64,000 bases of DNA from CADEED01 sp963711635 (GTDB lineage: Bacteria > Pseudomonadota > Gammaproteobacteria > Steroidobacterales > Steroidobacteraceae), in NCBI GenBank assembly GCA_963711635.1, contig CAVQEZ010000005.1:310001-374000 (forward strand), given 5' to 3'. The position numbers and the translations under genes are program-made. This document shows positions 40,629-50,695 of the stretch, in pieces. The number at the start of each line of letters is the position of its first letter. Positions within the stretch are counted from its first letter, which is position 1. Below the pieces are notes generated by a model. The model was not told where the DNA came from and did no database searches. It saw only the letters and a list, made by a program, of their open reading frames with translations.

Positions 40629-41636
40629 GCGGCCAGGAAGTACTCAACCAGGACGAAATCGACGCGCTGCTGAATGGCGTCGATGCCGGCACCGTCAACA
40701 CCGAGCCGGAGACGGTCCCCGGCGAAACGCGCGCCTACGATTTCAGTCGCGAGATGCGCATCGTGCGCGGCCGCATGCCGACGCTCGAGATGGTCAACGA
40801 GCGCTTCGCGCGCCAGCTGCGCGTCAGCCTCTACAACCTGCTGCGCCGGACCGTGGAGCTCTCGGTGGGGCAGGTGACCATGAAGAAGTTCAGCGAGTAC
40901 ACGCACTCGCTGGCGCTGCCCATCAACCTCAACCTGGTCAAGATCAATCCGCTGCGCGGCACGGCGCTGTTCGTGCTCGATCCGAAGCTGGTGTTCGCCA
41001 TCGTCGACAACTTCTTCGGCGGCGTCGGCCGGCACGCCAAGATCGAAGGCCGCGAATTCACGGCCACCGAGATGCGCGTGGTTCACATGCTGCTGCGCGG
41101 CGCCTTCGCCGACATGAAGGAAGCCTGGCAGCCGATCGCGAACATCGACCTCGAGTATCTCAACTCCGAGATCAACCCCAATTTCGCCAGCATCGTCACG
41201 CCCTCCGAGGTCGTGGTGGTGTGCCCGTTCCAGATCGAACTCGAAGGCGGCGGCGGCGCCATGCACATCGTGATGCCGTACTCGATGATCGAGCCGCTGC
41301 GCGAAGTGCTGGACTCCGGCGTGCAGTCGGACCGCGCCGAGCAGGACGAGCGCTGGCTGGCCTCGCTCAAGGATTGCCTGCAGGACGCCGAGGTGGAGCT
41401 GTCCACCAATGCTCGGCACCGGCAGCATCACGCTTTCACAACTCGTACACCTGCAGCCCGGCGACGTATTGCCCTGCGACTTCGCGGGCAAGGCCACGGT
41501 GCTCGCCGAAGGCGTGCCGCTGTTCCGCGGCGCTTTCGGCGTGTCGCGCGGCCAGCAATGTGTTCGCTACGAGAACCGTATCCGCAGGCCGGGAACCAAT
41601 GCCGTCGACGCGCAACTGTTGCGCCGATCCAAGTAA
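40625..41636 (+). CDS. fliM: Flagellar switch protein FliM
   Basis: N-terminal CheY-binding motif VLNQDEIDALLNGVD, CheC-like middle domain with INLNLVKINPLRGTALFVLD and DNFFGGVGR, and the C-terminal FliN-like domain (GSITLSQLVHLQPGDVLP). +1 indel near 41410. About 337 residues joined. Confidence 0.95.
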
Positions 41637-41648
41637 AGGAAATTCCAG

Positions 41649-41963
41649 ATGAACGCCAAGTCCGAAGCGGCCGTGCCGCAGAACACCGAAGACGCCGCGC
41701 GCGACGTCAACCTCGAGGTCATTCTCGACGTGCCGGTCACGCTGTCGATGGAAGTCGGCCGCACGCGCATCCCGATCCGCAACCTGCTGCAGCTCAACCA
41801 GGGCTCGGTGGTCGAGCTCGACCGCGCGGCCGGCGAGCCGCTCGACGTGTTCGTCAACGGCACGCTGGTGGCGCACGGTGAAGTGGTGGTGGTCAACGAG
41901 AAGTTCGGCATCCGCATCACCGACGTGGTGAGCCCGGCCGAACGCATCCGCAAGCTCAAGTAG
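41649..41963 (+). CDS. fliN: Flagellar switch protein FliN
   Basis: 104 residues, intact; ILDVPVTLSMEVGRTRIPIRNLLQLNQGS split over the SpoA-domain signature, FVNGTLVAHGEVVVVNEKFGIR and VSPAERIRKL. C-ring base component. Confidence 0.97.
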   Translation: MNAKSEAAVPQNTEDAARDVNLEVILDVPVTLSMEVGRTRIPIRNLLQLNQGSVVELDRAAGEPLDVFVNGTLVAHGEVVVVNEKFGIRITDVVSPAERIRKLK

Positions 41964-41973
41964 GTAGTCGACC

Positions 41974-42362
41974 GTGGCTGATCCCACCTTATTCGCGGCG
42001 CCAAATGCGGCGGCGCATGGCAGCACCGCGGGCGGTGCGCTCGAGGTGACGCTGGCGCTGCTGGTGGTGGTGGCCTTCATTGCCGTGCTGGCCTGGCTGG
42101 CGCGGCGCACGCGCCGCTTCGGCAGTGGTAACGCCGGACGCATCCAGGTGTTGAGCGAGCAGGCGTTCGGCGTCAAGGAACGCTGCGTGCTGGTGCGCGT
42201 CGGCGACACCGACATCCTGCTCGGGGTGGCGCAGGGTTCCATCCGCGCATTGCATGTATTCCCGGTGGGCGCGAACACCGAGGCGCCGCCGGCTGCTCGC
42301 CTTCCACCACTCCGAAGCTGCCCAACTTCAAGGACCTGCTGATGCGGAGCCTGGGTAAATGA
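41974..42362 (+). CDS. fliO: Flagellar biosynthesis protein FliO
   Basis: Small membrane protein assisting FliP assembly. One membrane segment (LEVTLALLVVVAFIAVLAWL, residues about 25-44), then RIQVLSEQAFGVKERCVLVRV and TDILLGVAQGSIRALHVF. A -1 break near 42290 hides the true tail, which reads KLPNFKDLLMRSLGK with TGA 42360-42362, overlapping fliP. Confidence 0.85.
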
Positions 42363-43106
42363 AGAAGGCTCTTCGCACGCTCTCCTTTTCAGTGCTGTTG
42401 CTGCCGTGCTGCTCGCGCCGATGCGGCCGCCGGGCTGCCGGCCGTCACCGTGACCACCAACCCGGGCGGCGGCCAGACCTATTCGCTGACGCTGCAGATC
42501 CTGCTGCTGATGACGGTGCTGACGCTGCTGCCCGCCATCCTGCTCATGATGACGGCATTCACGCGCATCGTGATCGTGCTGGCCATCCTGCGGCAGGCCA
42601 TCGGTGCCGGCCAGACGCCGCCCAACCAGGTGCTGGTGGGACTGGCGCTGTTCCTGACGCTGTTCGTCATGGCGCCGGTGGTCGACAAGATCAACACCGA
42701 GGCGGCGCAGCCCTATCTCGCCGGCACGCTCGAAGCCAACGTGGCGCTGGAGCGCGCCGTGGTCCCGCTCAAGGGTTTCATGCTCGAGCAGACGCGCGAG
42801 TCCGACATCGCCACGTTCGTGCGCATCTCGGGCGGCAAGGGTTTCGCCAAGCGCGACGACGTGCCGCTGAACATCCTCGTGCCGGCCTTCGTGACCAGCG
42901 AGCTGAAGACCGCGTTCCAGATCGGCTTCCTGCTGTTCATCCCCTTCGTGATCATCGACCTGGTGGTGGCCAGCGTGCTCATGTCCATGGGCATGATGAT
43001 GCTGTCGCCGGTGCTGATCTCGCTGCCCTTCAAGATCATGTTGTTCGTGCTCATCGACGGCTGGGCGCTGGTCATGGGCACGCTGGCACAGAGTTTCTTC
43101 CGATGA
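42359..43106 (+). CDS. fliP: Flagellar export gate protein FliP
   Basis: Signal peptide (MKKALRTLSFSVLLL) and core LTLQILLLMTVLTLLPAIL, MMTAFTRIVIVLAILRQAIG, PPNQVLVGLALFLT and LISLPFKIMLFVLIDGW, all FliP signatures. A +1 indel lies in 42395-42425, in the signal-peptide region. About 248 residues. ATGA overlaps on both sides. Confidence 0.95.
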
Positions 43107-43373
43107 CTCCCGAGACCGTCGTCACCGTGGGCCGTCACGCACTCGAGATGACGCTGATGCTGGCCGCGCCGCTGCTGCTGACCGCGCTGGCCGTGGGCCT
43201 CATCGTCGGCATCTTCCAGGCGGCGACGCAGATCAACGAAATGACGCTTGTCGTTCATTCCCAAGCTACTGGCCATGGCCGCGATCCTGGCGCTGACCGG
43301 CCCGTGGATGCTGCGCACGCTGGTGGAGTACACGCGCAACCTCATCGAAAGCATTCCCGGGATGATTGGATGA
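43103..43373 (+). CDS. fliQ: Flagellar export gate protein FliQ
   Basis: Two membrane segments: TLMLAAPLLLTALAVGLIVG and LAMAAILALTGPWML, with FQAATQINEMTLSFIPKLL between, after skipping one extra base near 43252. About 89 residues, the family length. Stop overlaps fliR. Confidence 0.94.
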
Positions 43374-44146
43374 GCATCGCGCTCACCACCGGACAGCTCG
43401 AGGCCTGGGTGGCGCAGGGATTCTTCCCGTTCGCGCGCGTCGGCGCCTGCCTGATGGTGGCGCCGATGTTCGGCGCGCGCTTCGTGCCCACGCGCTCGCG
43501 CATGGTGCTGGCGTTGGCCATCACGGCGCTGGTGGCGCCGCTGGCGCCGGCCACCGGCATCGCGCCGTTCTCGGCGCAGGGCTTCATCGTGGTGGCGCAG
43601 CAATTGCTGATCGGCGTGGCGCTGGGCTTTGCGCTGCAGGTGGTGTTCGACTCGCTGGGCCTCGCGGGCCAGTTGCTCGCCAACAGCATGGGCCTGTCCT
43701 TCGCCTTCAACGTCGATCCGCTGCGCGGCAGCAGCACGGCCGCGCTCGGCCAGCTCTACATCGTTCTCGCCACGCTGACCTTTCTCGCGCTCGGCGGTCA
43801 CCTGGCTTTGATCGAGGTGCTGGTGCATGGATTCACCACGCTGCCCATCGGCACGCAGGGCCTGGGTCGCGAAGGCCTGTGGATGATGATTCTGTGGGGC
43901 GGCCAGCTGTTCGCGGGCGCCATTTCCATCGCGCTGCCGGGTGTCACGGCGCTACTCATCGTCAATCTCGCCTTCGGCGTGGTCAGCCGTGCCGCTCCCA
44001 CGCTGAACCTGTTCGCGGTGGGCTTCCCGATTTCGCTGGTGGTCGGCTTCCTCATCGTGCTGGCCGGCATCGGGCCCTTGCAGGAGGGTGTGGCCCAACT
44101 CATCGCGCAGGGCCTCGCATTCCTGCGCGCCCTGGTGGGGAGCTGA
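43370..44146 (+). CDS. fliR: Flagellar export gate protein FliR
   Basis: 258 residues, intact, several membrane segments; motifs FFPFARVGACLMVAPMFG, FALQVVFDSLGLAGQLLANS and ALPGVTALLIVNLAFGVVSR with PTLNLFAVGFP. Forms the gate with FliP and FliQ. Confidence 0.96.
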   Translation: MSIALTTGQLEAWVAQGFFPFARVGACLMVAPMFGARFVPTRSRMVLALAITALVAPLAPATGIAPFSAQGFIVVAQQLLIGVALGFALQVVFDSLGLAGQLLANSMGLSFAFNVDPLRGSSTAALGQLYIVLATLTFLALGGHLALIEVLVHGFTTLPIGTQGLGREGLWMMILWGGQLFAGAISIALPGVTALLIVNLAFGVVSRAAPTLNLFAVGFPISLVVGFLIVLAGIGPLQEGVAQLIAQGLAFLRALVGS

Positions 44147-44149
44147 GCC

Positions 44150-45250
44150 ATGGCCGAGGGCGGTCAGGAACGCACCGAACAAGCGACTCCCAAGCGCCTG
44201 CAGGAGGCGCGCAAGAAAGGCCAGGTTCCGCGTTCCACCGAGCTGTCGATGGCCGCGGTGTGCATCGCGGCCGCCGTGGCTATCTACTCGCTGGGGCGCA
44301 TGGCCGCGGGAGGTTTCGCCGACCTCATGCGCGCCACCCTGAGCCTGCCGCCGGCCACGGCCATGTCCGAAGATGCCATCTGGCCGGCCCTGACCACCGC
44401 GGGCGCGCGCGCCCTGTGGATCGTCATGCCCGTCCTGGGCGCAACGTTTTTTGCCGCACTGGCGGCGCCCATCGCCATCGGCGGCTGGAATTTCTCCGGC
44501 TCCGCGCTGATGCCGAAGTTCGCCAGGCTGAATCCGGCGAGCGGCCTGGGCCGGGTTTTCTCGGCACGCGGATTGATGGAACTGGGCAAGGGTCTGGCCA
44601 AGGTGGCCGTGGTCGGCACCATCGGCTGGCTACTGCTGCGCGGCCTGACGCCGCAGCTCATGGGCCTGTCGTCCGAGCCGGTGGTCAATGCCATCGGTCA
44701 TGCCGCCGAGCTGACTGGCTACTCGCTGCTGGTGCTGGTGTGCGGACTGGCCGTCATCGCGGCCTTCGACGTGCCGTACCAGCTCTGGCAGCACGCCAAG
44801 GATCTGCGCATGACCCGCGAGGAAGTGCGCGAGGAATACAAGGAAAGCGAAGGGTCTCCGGAAACCCGCGGCCGCATCCGCGAGGCGCAACGCGCCTTGT
44901 CGCGAGGCCGCATGCTGCTGGATGTCCCGAAGGCCGACGTGATCGTGACCAACCCGACGCACTTCGCCGTGGCGCTGCGCTACGACGAGAAGAAGATGCG
45001 CGCGCCCATCGTGGTGGCCAAGGGCACTGAGCTGGTGGCGCTGAAGATCCGCGAGATCGCCACCGAAAACAACATTCCCATCGTCGAGGCGCCACCGCTG
45101 GCGCGCGCCCTGTTCAAGTCCGTCGACCTGGGTCGCGAAGTGCCGGCGGCGTTGTACGTGACCGTCGCGCAGGTACTCACCTACGTCTACCAGTTGCGCG
45201 CCGCGCGCGAACGCGGCGCCGCGCCGCCGCCACCGCCGACCATCCAGTAA
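44150..45250 (+). CDS. flhB: Flagellar export switch protein FlhB
   Basis: 366 residues, intact. Starts MAEGGQERTEQATPKRLQEA, four membrane segments, and a cytoplasmic domain with the self-cleaving NPTH motif (VTNPTHFAVALRYD, about residues 267-270) that switches export from hook to filament proteins. Confidence 0.97.
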   Translation: MAEGGQERTEQATPKRLQEARKKGQVPRSTELSMAAVCIAAAVAIYSLGRMAAGGFADLMRATLSLPPATAMSEDAIWPALTTAGARALWIVMPVLGATFFAALAAPIAIGGWNFSGSALMPKFARLNPASGLGRVFSARGLMELGKGLAKVAVVGTIGWLLLRGLTPQLMGLSSEPVVNAIGHAAELTGYSLLVLVCGLAVIAAFDVPYQLWQHAKDLRMTREEVREEYKESEGSPETRGRIREAQRALSRGRMLLDVPKADVIVTNPTHFAVALRYDEKKMRAPIVVAKGTELVALKIREIATENNIPIVEAPPLARALFKSVDLGREVPAALYVTVAQVLTYVYQLRAARERGAAPPPPPTIQ

Positions 45251-45265
45251 CGCTCCCGACCCACC

Positions 45266-47353
45266 ATGGCAACTGCTGCAGAAAACTCGAGCTCGGCCTC
45301 CAACCTGATGCGATTGGGCATCGGCGTGCCGCTGGGCCTGATCGCCATCCTGGCGATGATGATCCTGCCGCTGCCGCCGTTGATGCTGGACGTGTTGTTC
45401 ACGTTCAACATCGCGCTGTCGCTGGTCATCGTCATGGCGGTGTTCAACGTCAGGCGGCCGCTGGATTTCGCGATCTTCCCGACAGTGCTGTTGCTGGTGA
45501 CGCTGTTGCGCCTGGCGCTCAACGTGGCGTCGACGCGCGTGGTGCTGCTGCACGGCCACGAAGGCACGCACGCGGCCGGCAAGGTCATCGCCGCGTTCGG
45601 CGAATTCGTGATCGGCGGCAACTTCGCCGTCGGCGCCGTGGTCTTCATCGTCCTGACCATCATCAACTTCGTGGTGGTCACCAAGGGTGCGGGCCGCGTC
45701 TCGGAAGTGTCGGCGCGCTTTGCGTTGGACGCCATGCCCGGCAAGCAGATGGCCATCGACGCGGACCTGAACGCCGGCATCATCACGCAGGAACAGGCGC
45801 GCGAACGCCGCGCCGAAGTGCGCGCCGAATCGGATTTCTACGGCTCGATGGACGGCGCCAGCAAGTTCGTGCGCGGCGACGCCATCGCCGGCATCCTGAT
45901 CATGATCATCAACATCGTGGGTGGCCTGCTCATCGGCACCATGATGCATGACCTGCAGGCGGGCGACGCCGCCAAGACCTACACGCTGCTGACCATCGGC
46001 GATGGCCTGGTGGCGCAGATCCCCGGGCTGCTGCTGTCGGTCGCGGTAGCCATCATCGTGACCCGCATCTCTCGCGATCAGGACGTGGGCGAGGAGCTGG
46101 GCAAGCAGTTGTTTGGCCAGCCCAAGGCGCTCGGCGTCGCGGCCAGCGTGCTCGGCGTGATGGGCCTGATTCCCGGCATGCCCAACCTGGTCTTCCTGTC
46201 GATCGCGGCCCTGGCCGGGTGGGGCGCGTGGCGCCTCAGGAAGGACCGCGAAAAGCCCGTTCTCGAAGAACTGCCGCCCGATCTGCCGCCGGCGCCACCC
46301 GTGCCGGAGAACCAGGAACTGTCCTGGGACGATGTCCGCCCGGTGGACGTGGTCGGCCTCGAAGTGGGTTATCGCCTGGTGCCGTTGGTGGATCGCACCA
46401 AGGGCGGCGACTTGTTAGCCCGCATCCGCGGCATCCGCCGCAAGCTCACGCAGGAGCTCGGCTTCCTGGTGCAGCCGGTGCACATCCGCGACAACCTCGA
46501 ATTGGGTCCCAACAGCTACCGTATCCGGCTCGCCGGTGTGGCCATCGGCGAGAGCATCGTGCATCCCGATCGCGAGCTGGCCATCAATCCCGGGCGCGTG
46601 TTCGGCCCGCTGAACGGCATCACGGCGCGCGATCCGGCCTTCGGCATGGAGGCGGTGTGGATCGAACCTGGCCTGCGCGAGCACGCGCAATCGCTGGGCT
46701 ACACCGTGGTCGACGCGGCCACCGTGATCGCCACTCACCTGTCGCATCTCATCCAGTCGCATGCGCACGAGCTCTTCGGGCACGAAGAAGCCGAGCAGCT
46801 CATGAAGAACCTGGCCAAGACCTCGCCCAAGCTGGTCGACGAGCTGATTCCGAAAGTGCTGCCGCTGGCCACCGTGGTGCGCGTCATGCAGGGCCTGCTG
46901 GCCGAACGCGTGCCGATCCGCAACGTGCGCGCCATCGTCGAAGCTCTGGCGGAAGCCGGTCCGCGTACGCAGGACCCGCAGCAGCTCATCGCGCAGGTCA
47001 GGGTTGCCCTGGGTCGCCAGATCGTCCAGGACATCGTCGGACTGGCCGAAGAGTTGCCCGTCATCACACTTGAGCCAGATCTCGAGCGACTTCTGTCAAA
47101 CGGACTCGCAAATCCGGCCTCGAGTCCCGGTTTGGAGCCGGGGCTGGCAGACCGCTTGCAACGAGGTCTACAGGAAGCCGCTTTGCGTCAAGAACGTGGC
47201 GGTGAACCGGCGGTGTTGTTGACACCCCCGGCATTGCGAGCGGCCCTGGCGCGGTTCTTCCGGGTCAGCGTGCCGGGACTGCACGTGCTGGCGTGGAACG
47301 AGCTGCCTGACAACCGCAAGGTGCGCATGGTCACCGCGGTAGGCCAGAGATAG
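45266..47353 (+). CDS. flhA: Flagellar export gate protein FlhA
   Basis: 695 residues, intact. Multi-pass N-terminal half with the FHIPEP-type region VVVTKGAGRVSEVSARFALD, AMPGKQMAIDADLNAG, and the cytoplasmic ring domain (LTQELGFLVQPVHIRDNLEL, LLAERVPIRNVRAIVEALAE). ATG 45266 follows flhB by 15 bases. Confidence 0.97.
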   Translation: MATAAENSSSASNLMRLGIGVPLGLIAILAMMILPLPPLMLDVLFTFNIALSLVIVMAVFNVRRPLDFAIFPTVLLLVTLLRLALNVASTRVVLLHGHEGTHAAGKVIAAFGEFVIGGNFAVGAVVFIVLTIINFVVVTKGAGRVSEVSARFALDAMPGKQMAIDADLNAGIITQEQARERRAEVRAESDFYGSMDGASKFVRGDAIAGILIMIINIVGGLLIGTMMHDLQAGDAAKTYTLLTIGDGLVAQIPGLLLSVAVAIIVTRISRDQDVGEELGKQLFGQPKALGVAASVLGVMGLIPGMPNLVFLSIAALAGWGAWRLRKDREKPVLEELPPDLPPAPPVPENQELSWDDVRPVDVVGLEVGYRLVPLVDRTKGGDLLARIRGIRRKLTQELGFLVQPVHIRDNLELGPNSYRIRLAGVAIGESIVHPDRELAINPGRVFGPLNGITARDPAFGMEAVWIEPGLREHAQSLGYTVVDAATVIATHLSHLIQSHAHELFGHEEAEQLMKNLAKTSPKLVDELIPKVLPLATVVRVMQGLLAERVPIRNVRAIVEALAEAGPRTQDPQQLIAQVRVALGRQIVQDIVGLAEELPVITLEPDLERLLSNGLANPASSPGLEPGLADRLQRGLQEAALRQERGGEPAVLLTPPALRAALARFFRVSVPGLHVLAWNELPDNRKVRMVTAVGQR

Positions 47354-47368
47354 GGCGAGGGTAGATAG

Positions 47369-48697
47369 ATGAGAATTCAGAGATACATCGCAAAGGACAT
47401 GCGCTCGGCGCTGGCGCAGGTGCGCGAAGCACTGGGGCCCGACGCCGTCATTCTTTCGTCCGGCAAGGTCGGCGACGAAGTCGAGGTGGTCGCCGCCATC
47501 GACATGGAAGTCGCGCGCGCCGTGGAGAATGCGCCACCGGCGACGCGCGTGACGCGCCAGCACGCCGACTATGTCGCGCAGGAGCGCGCCCACAATTTGC
47601 ACGAGCGCGCCGAAGTGTTCGCGCCGCGCGCAGCGGCTGCGACCGCGGCCGAAGCGCGCCAGGCCGAACTGCAGACGACACGCCGCGCTTCTTCACAACT
47701 GTCCGAATCGCTGGCGCCTGTCATCGCGGCCCAGGCGCCGCCGCCGGTCGCAAAGCAGGCCGCACCTGCCCACGAATCGCTCGCCGGCGAAATGAAGGAC
47801 ATGCGCCGCATGCTCGAGGCGCAACTTGCGACGCTGGCCTGGAACGACCTGTCGCGCCGCTCGCCGGTGCAGGCGGCCATGCTCAAGGAGCTGGCGCAGC
47901 TCGGCATCACGCAGGATCTGGCCAACTCGCTGGTGCGCAAGATCCCGACCAATCTGCCTTTCACGGCCGCGCGACGCTTCGCGCTGGCCACCGTGGCACG
48001 CACCATCCAGGTCACCGGCGATCGCTGGCTGGAGAAGGGTGGCGTGGTCGCCTTCGCGGGACCCGCGGGTGCCGGCAAGACCACGCTGCTGGCCAAGCTG
48101 GCGGCGCGCTGGGTGCTGCGCCATGGCCCGCGCCGCGTGGCCATCATCTCGGCCGACGCCGTGCGCATCGGCGCGCACGAGCAGATGCACATGCTGGGTC
48201 GCCTGTTGGGCGTCACCACGCACAATGTCTTCGACGTGGCCGAGCTGCCCGAGCTGCTCTATGAATTGCGCGGCCACCAGTTCGTCATGATCGACACGGC
48301 GGGCGCGAGCCCGCGCGATCCGGAGCTGGCGCGCCGCCTGCGCCTGCTGAACCAGATGCAAGCCAGCATCGAAACCTCGCTGGTGCTGCCCGCCAGCACC
48401 CAGGCCGGTGCCATCGATGAAGTCGTGCAGCGCTTCGAGCTGGCCAAACCGTCCTCCTGCGTGATCACGAAGGTGGATGAGGCCGTGAGCCTGGGTGGCG
48501 TGTTGTCGGCGCTGGTGCGCCACAAGCTGCCGGTGGCCTACATGAGCGACGGCCAACGCGTTCCCGAAGATCTTTCGCCGGCGCGCGCGCATGTGCTCGT
48601 GAGCCGCGCCGTGGAAATCGCGAGCCACAACGGCTCAACAGCGGATGACGAAGTCATGCAGCGTCGTATGTCAGGAGTGCGGAATGCCCGTAACTAA
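47369..48697 (+). CDS. flhF: SRP-like GTPase FlhF
   Basis: Places the flagellum at the pole. 442 residues, intact. N-terminal basic domain (MRIQRYIAKDMRSALAQVRE, ALGPDAVILS), an Ala-rich linker, then the NG GTPase: Walker A GPAGAGKTT (about residue 231), SADAVRIGAHEQ, IDTAGASPRD and TKVDEA. Some loops differ from the usual (GPTGVGKTT, TKLDEA). Overlaps flhG. Confidence 0.95.
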   Translation: MRIQRYIAKDMRSALAQVREALGPDAVILSSGKVGDEVEVVAAIDMEVARAVENAPPATRVTRQHADYVAQERAHNLHERAEVFAPRAAAATAAEARQAELQTTRRASSQLSESLAPVIAAQAPPPVAKQAAPAHESLAGEMKDMRRMLEAQLATLAWNDLSRRSPVQAAMLKELAQLGITQDLANSLVRKIPTNLPFTAARRFALATVARTIQVTGDRWLEKGGVVAFAGPAGAGKTTLLAKLAARWVLRHGPRRVAIISADAVRIGAHEQMHMLGRLLGVTTHNVFDVAELPELLYELRGHQFVMIDTAGASPRDPELARRLRLLNQMQASIETSLVLPASTQAGAIDEVVQRFELAKPSSCVITKVDEAVSLGGVLSALVRHKLPVAYMSDGQRVPEDLSPARAHVLVSRAVEIASHNGSTADDEVMQRRMSGVRNARN

Positions 48698-49550
48698 CAC
48701 CCAGCCCAATCCGGGGCAGGCCAATCCCGTGCAGGTCATCGCCGTCACCGGCGGCAAGGGCGGCGTGGGCAAGACCACGGTCGCGGTGAACCTGGCCGCC
48801 TCGCTGGCTTCGCGCGGCAAACAGGTCATGTTGCTCGACGGCGACCTGGGGCTCGCGAACGTCGACGTATTCCTCGGGCTCACGCCGCGACTGACGCTGG
48901 CCGACGTGCTCGCCGGCAATTGCTCGCTGGAAGAAGTGGTGCTGGATGCGCCGCAGGGTTTCAAGGTGGTGCCGGCAGCCTCCGGCATCGCGCAGCTGGC
49001 CGAGCTCGACACGCTCACGCACCTGGGCCTGGTGCGTGCCTTCGGCGATCTCGCCATGCGGCTCGACGTCATGGTGGTGGACACCGCGCCCGGCATCGCC
49101 GGTTCGGTGCTGCAGTTCTCGCAGGCGGCGCAGCAGGTGCTGGTGGTGCTGTGCGACGAGCCGGCTTCACTGACCGACGCCTATGCACTCATCAAGATTC
49201 TTTCGCGCGACCACGGCGTCACCAAGTTCCGGGTGGTCGCCAACCAGTCGCGCGGCCGGGGATTCGGCCAGGCGCTGTTCCAGCGTTTCGAGCGCGTGGC
49301 CACCCGGTTCCTGTCGGTGGAGCTGGATTATGTCGGCGAGATTCCGGAGGACGCGTTTTTGCGCCGCTCAATCCGTGAACAGCGTCCCGTTGTGACGGCG
49401 TACCCATCCTGTCCGGCGGCCATGGCGCTCAAGACGCTCGCGCTCAGGGCCGATATGTGGCCGGTAGCCGAAGGTCCCCGGGGGAACGTGGAGTTTTTTG
49501 TCGAGCGCCTGATCAGACGCCCGTCGGTCCGTCTCGAGGTGGTTCGATGA
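48684..49550 (+). CDS. flhG: MinD-like ATPase FlhG (FleN)
   Basis: Limits flagellar number, acting against FlhF and FleQ. 288 residues with deviant Walker A GGKGGVGKTT (about residues 23-32), LLDGDLGLANVDVFLG, VVDTAPGI and LCDEPASLTDAYALIK. ATG 48684 chosen over 48645 because AGGAG lies 7 bases upstream. It ends inside the fliA start (ATGA). Confidence 0.95.
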   Translation: MPVTNTQPNPGQANPVQVIAVTGGKGGVGKTTVAVNLAASLASRGKQVMLLDGDLGLANVDVFLGLTPRLTLADVLAGNCSLEEVVLDAPQGFKVVPAASGIAQLAELDTLTHLGLVRAFGDLAMRLDVMVVDTAPGIAGSVLQFSQAAQQVLVVLCDEPASLTDAYALIKILSRDHGVTKFRVVANQSRGRGFGQALFQRFERVATRFLSVELDYVGEIPEDAFLRRSIREQRPVVTAYPSCPAAMALKTLALRADMWPVAEGPRGNVEFFVERLIRRPSVRLEVVR

Positions 49551-50266
49551 CAGGAGTGAGCGCTTACAGCCAGCGCCCCAGTGCTCGTGACACCGAGCAG
49601 CTGGTGATGCGCCATGCCGAGCTGGTCAAGCGCATCGCCTATCACCTCGCGGGACGCCTGCCGGCCTCGGTGGAAGTCGATGACCTCATCCAGGCGGGCA
49701 TGCTCGGCCTGCTGGAGGCGGCGGCCAACTATTCAGTCGGACGCGGCGCGAGTTTCGAGACCTACGCCGGCATCCGGATCCGCGGCGCGATGCTCGACGG
49801 GCTGCGCAAGCTCGACTGGGCGCCGCGCTCGGTGCATCGCAAGGCGCGCGCCGTGGCGAACGCGATTCGCGAGCTCGAGGCCGAGATCGGCCGCGAGGCA
49901 CGCGACTCGGACGTCGCCAACAAGATGGGCGTGAGCCTCGAGGAGTATCACAAGATCGTCGAGGACGCGGCGGGATGCCAGGTCGCGAGCCTCACGACCG
50001 AAGAGGGCGAGATCAACGCCACCGATCCGGAAGCGGACCCGTTCCGCGACGTCTTCGATGAGAGATTTCGCAGCGCTCTCAGCGACGCCATTGCGGCACT
50101 GCCGGACCGCGAGCGCACGGTCATGTCCCTGTATTACGACGACGAATTGAATCTGAAGGAGATCGGCGCGGTGTTGAAAGTGAGCGAATCGCGAATCTGC
50201 CAGATCCACGGCCAGGCGCTGACGCGCCTGCAGGCGCGGCTGTCCGGCTGGCGCGACCGTTTATAA
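49547..50266 (+). CDS. fliA: Sigma factor sigma28, FliA
   Basis: 239 residues, intact. Region 2 (ELVKRIAYHLAGRLPASVEV, DDLIQAGMLGLLEAA, FETYAGIRIRGAMLDGLR), region 3 and region 4 HTH (LNLKEIGAVLKVSESRICQI). Drives the sigma28 boxes seen before flgM, fliC and fliS; restrained by FlgM. Confidence 0.97.
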   Translation: MTGVSAYSQRPSARDTEQLVMRHAELVKRIAYHLAGRLPASVEVDDLIQAGMLGLLEAAANYSVGRGASFETYAGIRIRGAMLDGLRKLDWAPRSVHRKARAVANAIRELEAEIGREARDSDVANKMGVSLEEYHKIVEDAAGCQVASLTTEEGEINATDPEADPFRDVFDERFRSALSDAIAALPDRERTVMSLYYDDELNLKEIGAVLKVSESRICQIHGQALTRLQARLSGWRDRL

Positions 50267-50280
50267 GCGGAGTTCTGAAA

Positions 50281-50670
50281 GTGAGTAACACAATGAAATT
50301 CCTGGTGGTCGACGACTTCACGACCATGCGCAGGATCGTCAAGGGCCTGCTGAACGAGCTGGGCTACAGCGAAATCACCGAGGCCGACGACGGCAATACC
50401 GCGTTGCCGCTGCTGAAGAACGGCAGCTTCGACTTCCTGATCACCGACTGGAACATGCCCGGCATGCCGGGCCTCGAGCTGCTCAAGGCGGTGCGCGGCG
50501 ATGCCAAGCTGGCCAAACTACCCGTGCTCATGCTCACGGCGGAGGCCAAGCGCGAGCAGATCATCGAGGCCGCGCAGGCCGGCGTCAGCGGCTATGTCAT
50601 CAAGCCGTTCACGGCCGCGACGCTCAAGGAAAAGATAGACAAGATTCTCGCCAGCAGGGCGGCGGCCTAG
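50281..50670 (+). CDS. cheY: Chemotaxis response regulator CheY
   Basis: Phosphorylated CheY binds FliM to change motor direction. 129 residues; acidic pair D11 D12, phosphoacceptor D56 (LITDWNMPG), Thr and Lys of the switch (LMLTAEAK, YVIKPF). GTG 50281 is chosen (CGGAG 8 bases upstream); ATG 50293 is the alternative. Confidence 0.95.
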   Translation: MSNTMKFLVVDDFTTMRRIVKGLLNELGYSEITEADDGNTALPLLKNGSFDFLITDWNMPGMPGLELLKAVRGDAKLAKLPVLMLTAEAKREQIIEAAQAGVSGYVIKPFTAATLKEKIDKILASRAAA

Positions 50671-50695
50671 GGCCAGTCGCCCAGGTTGGACGGAC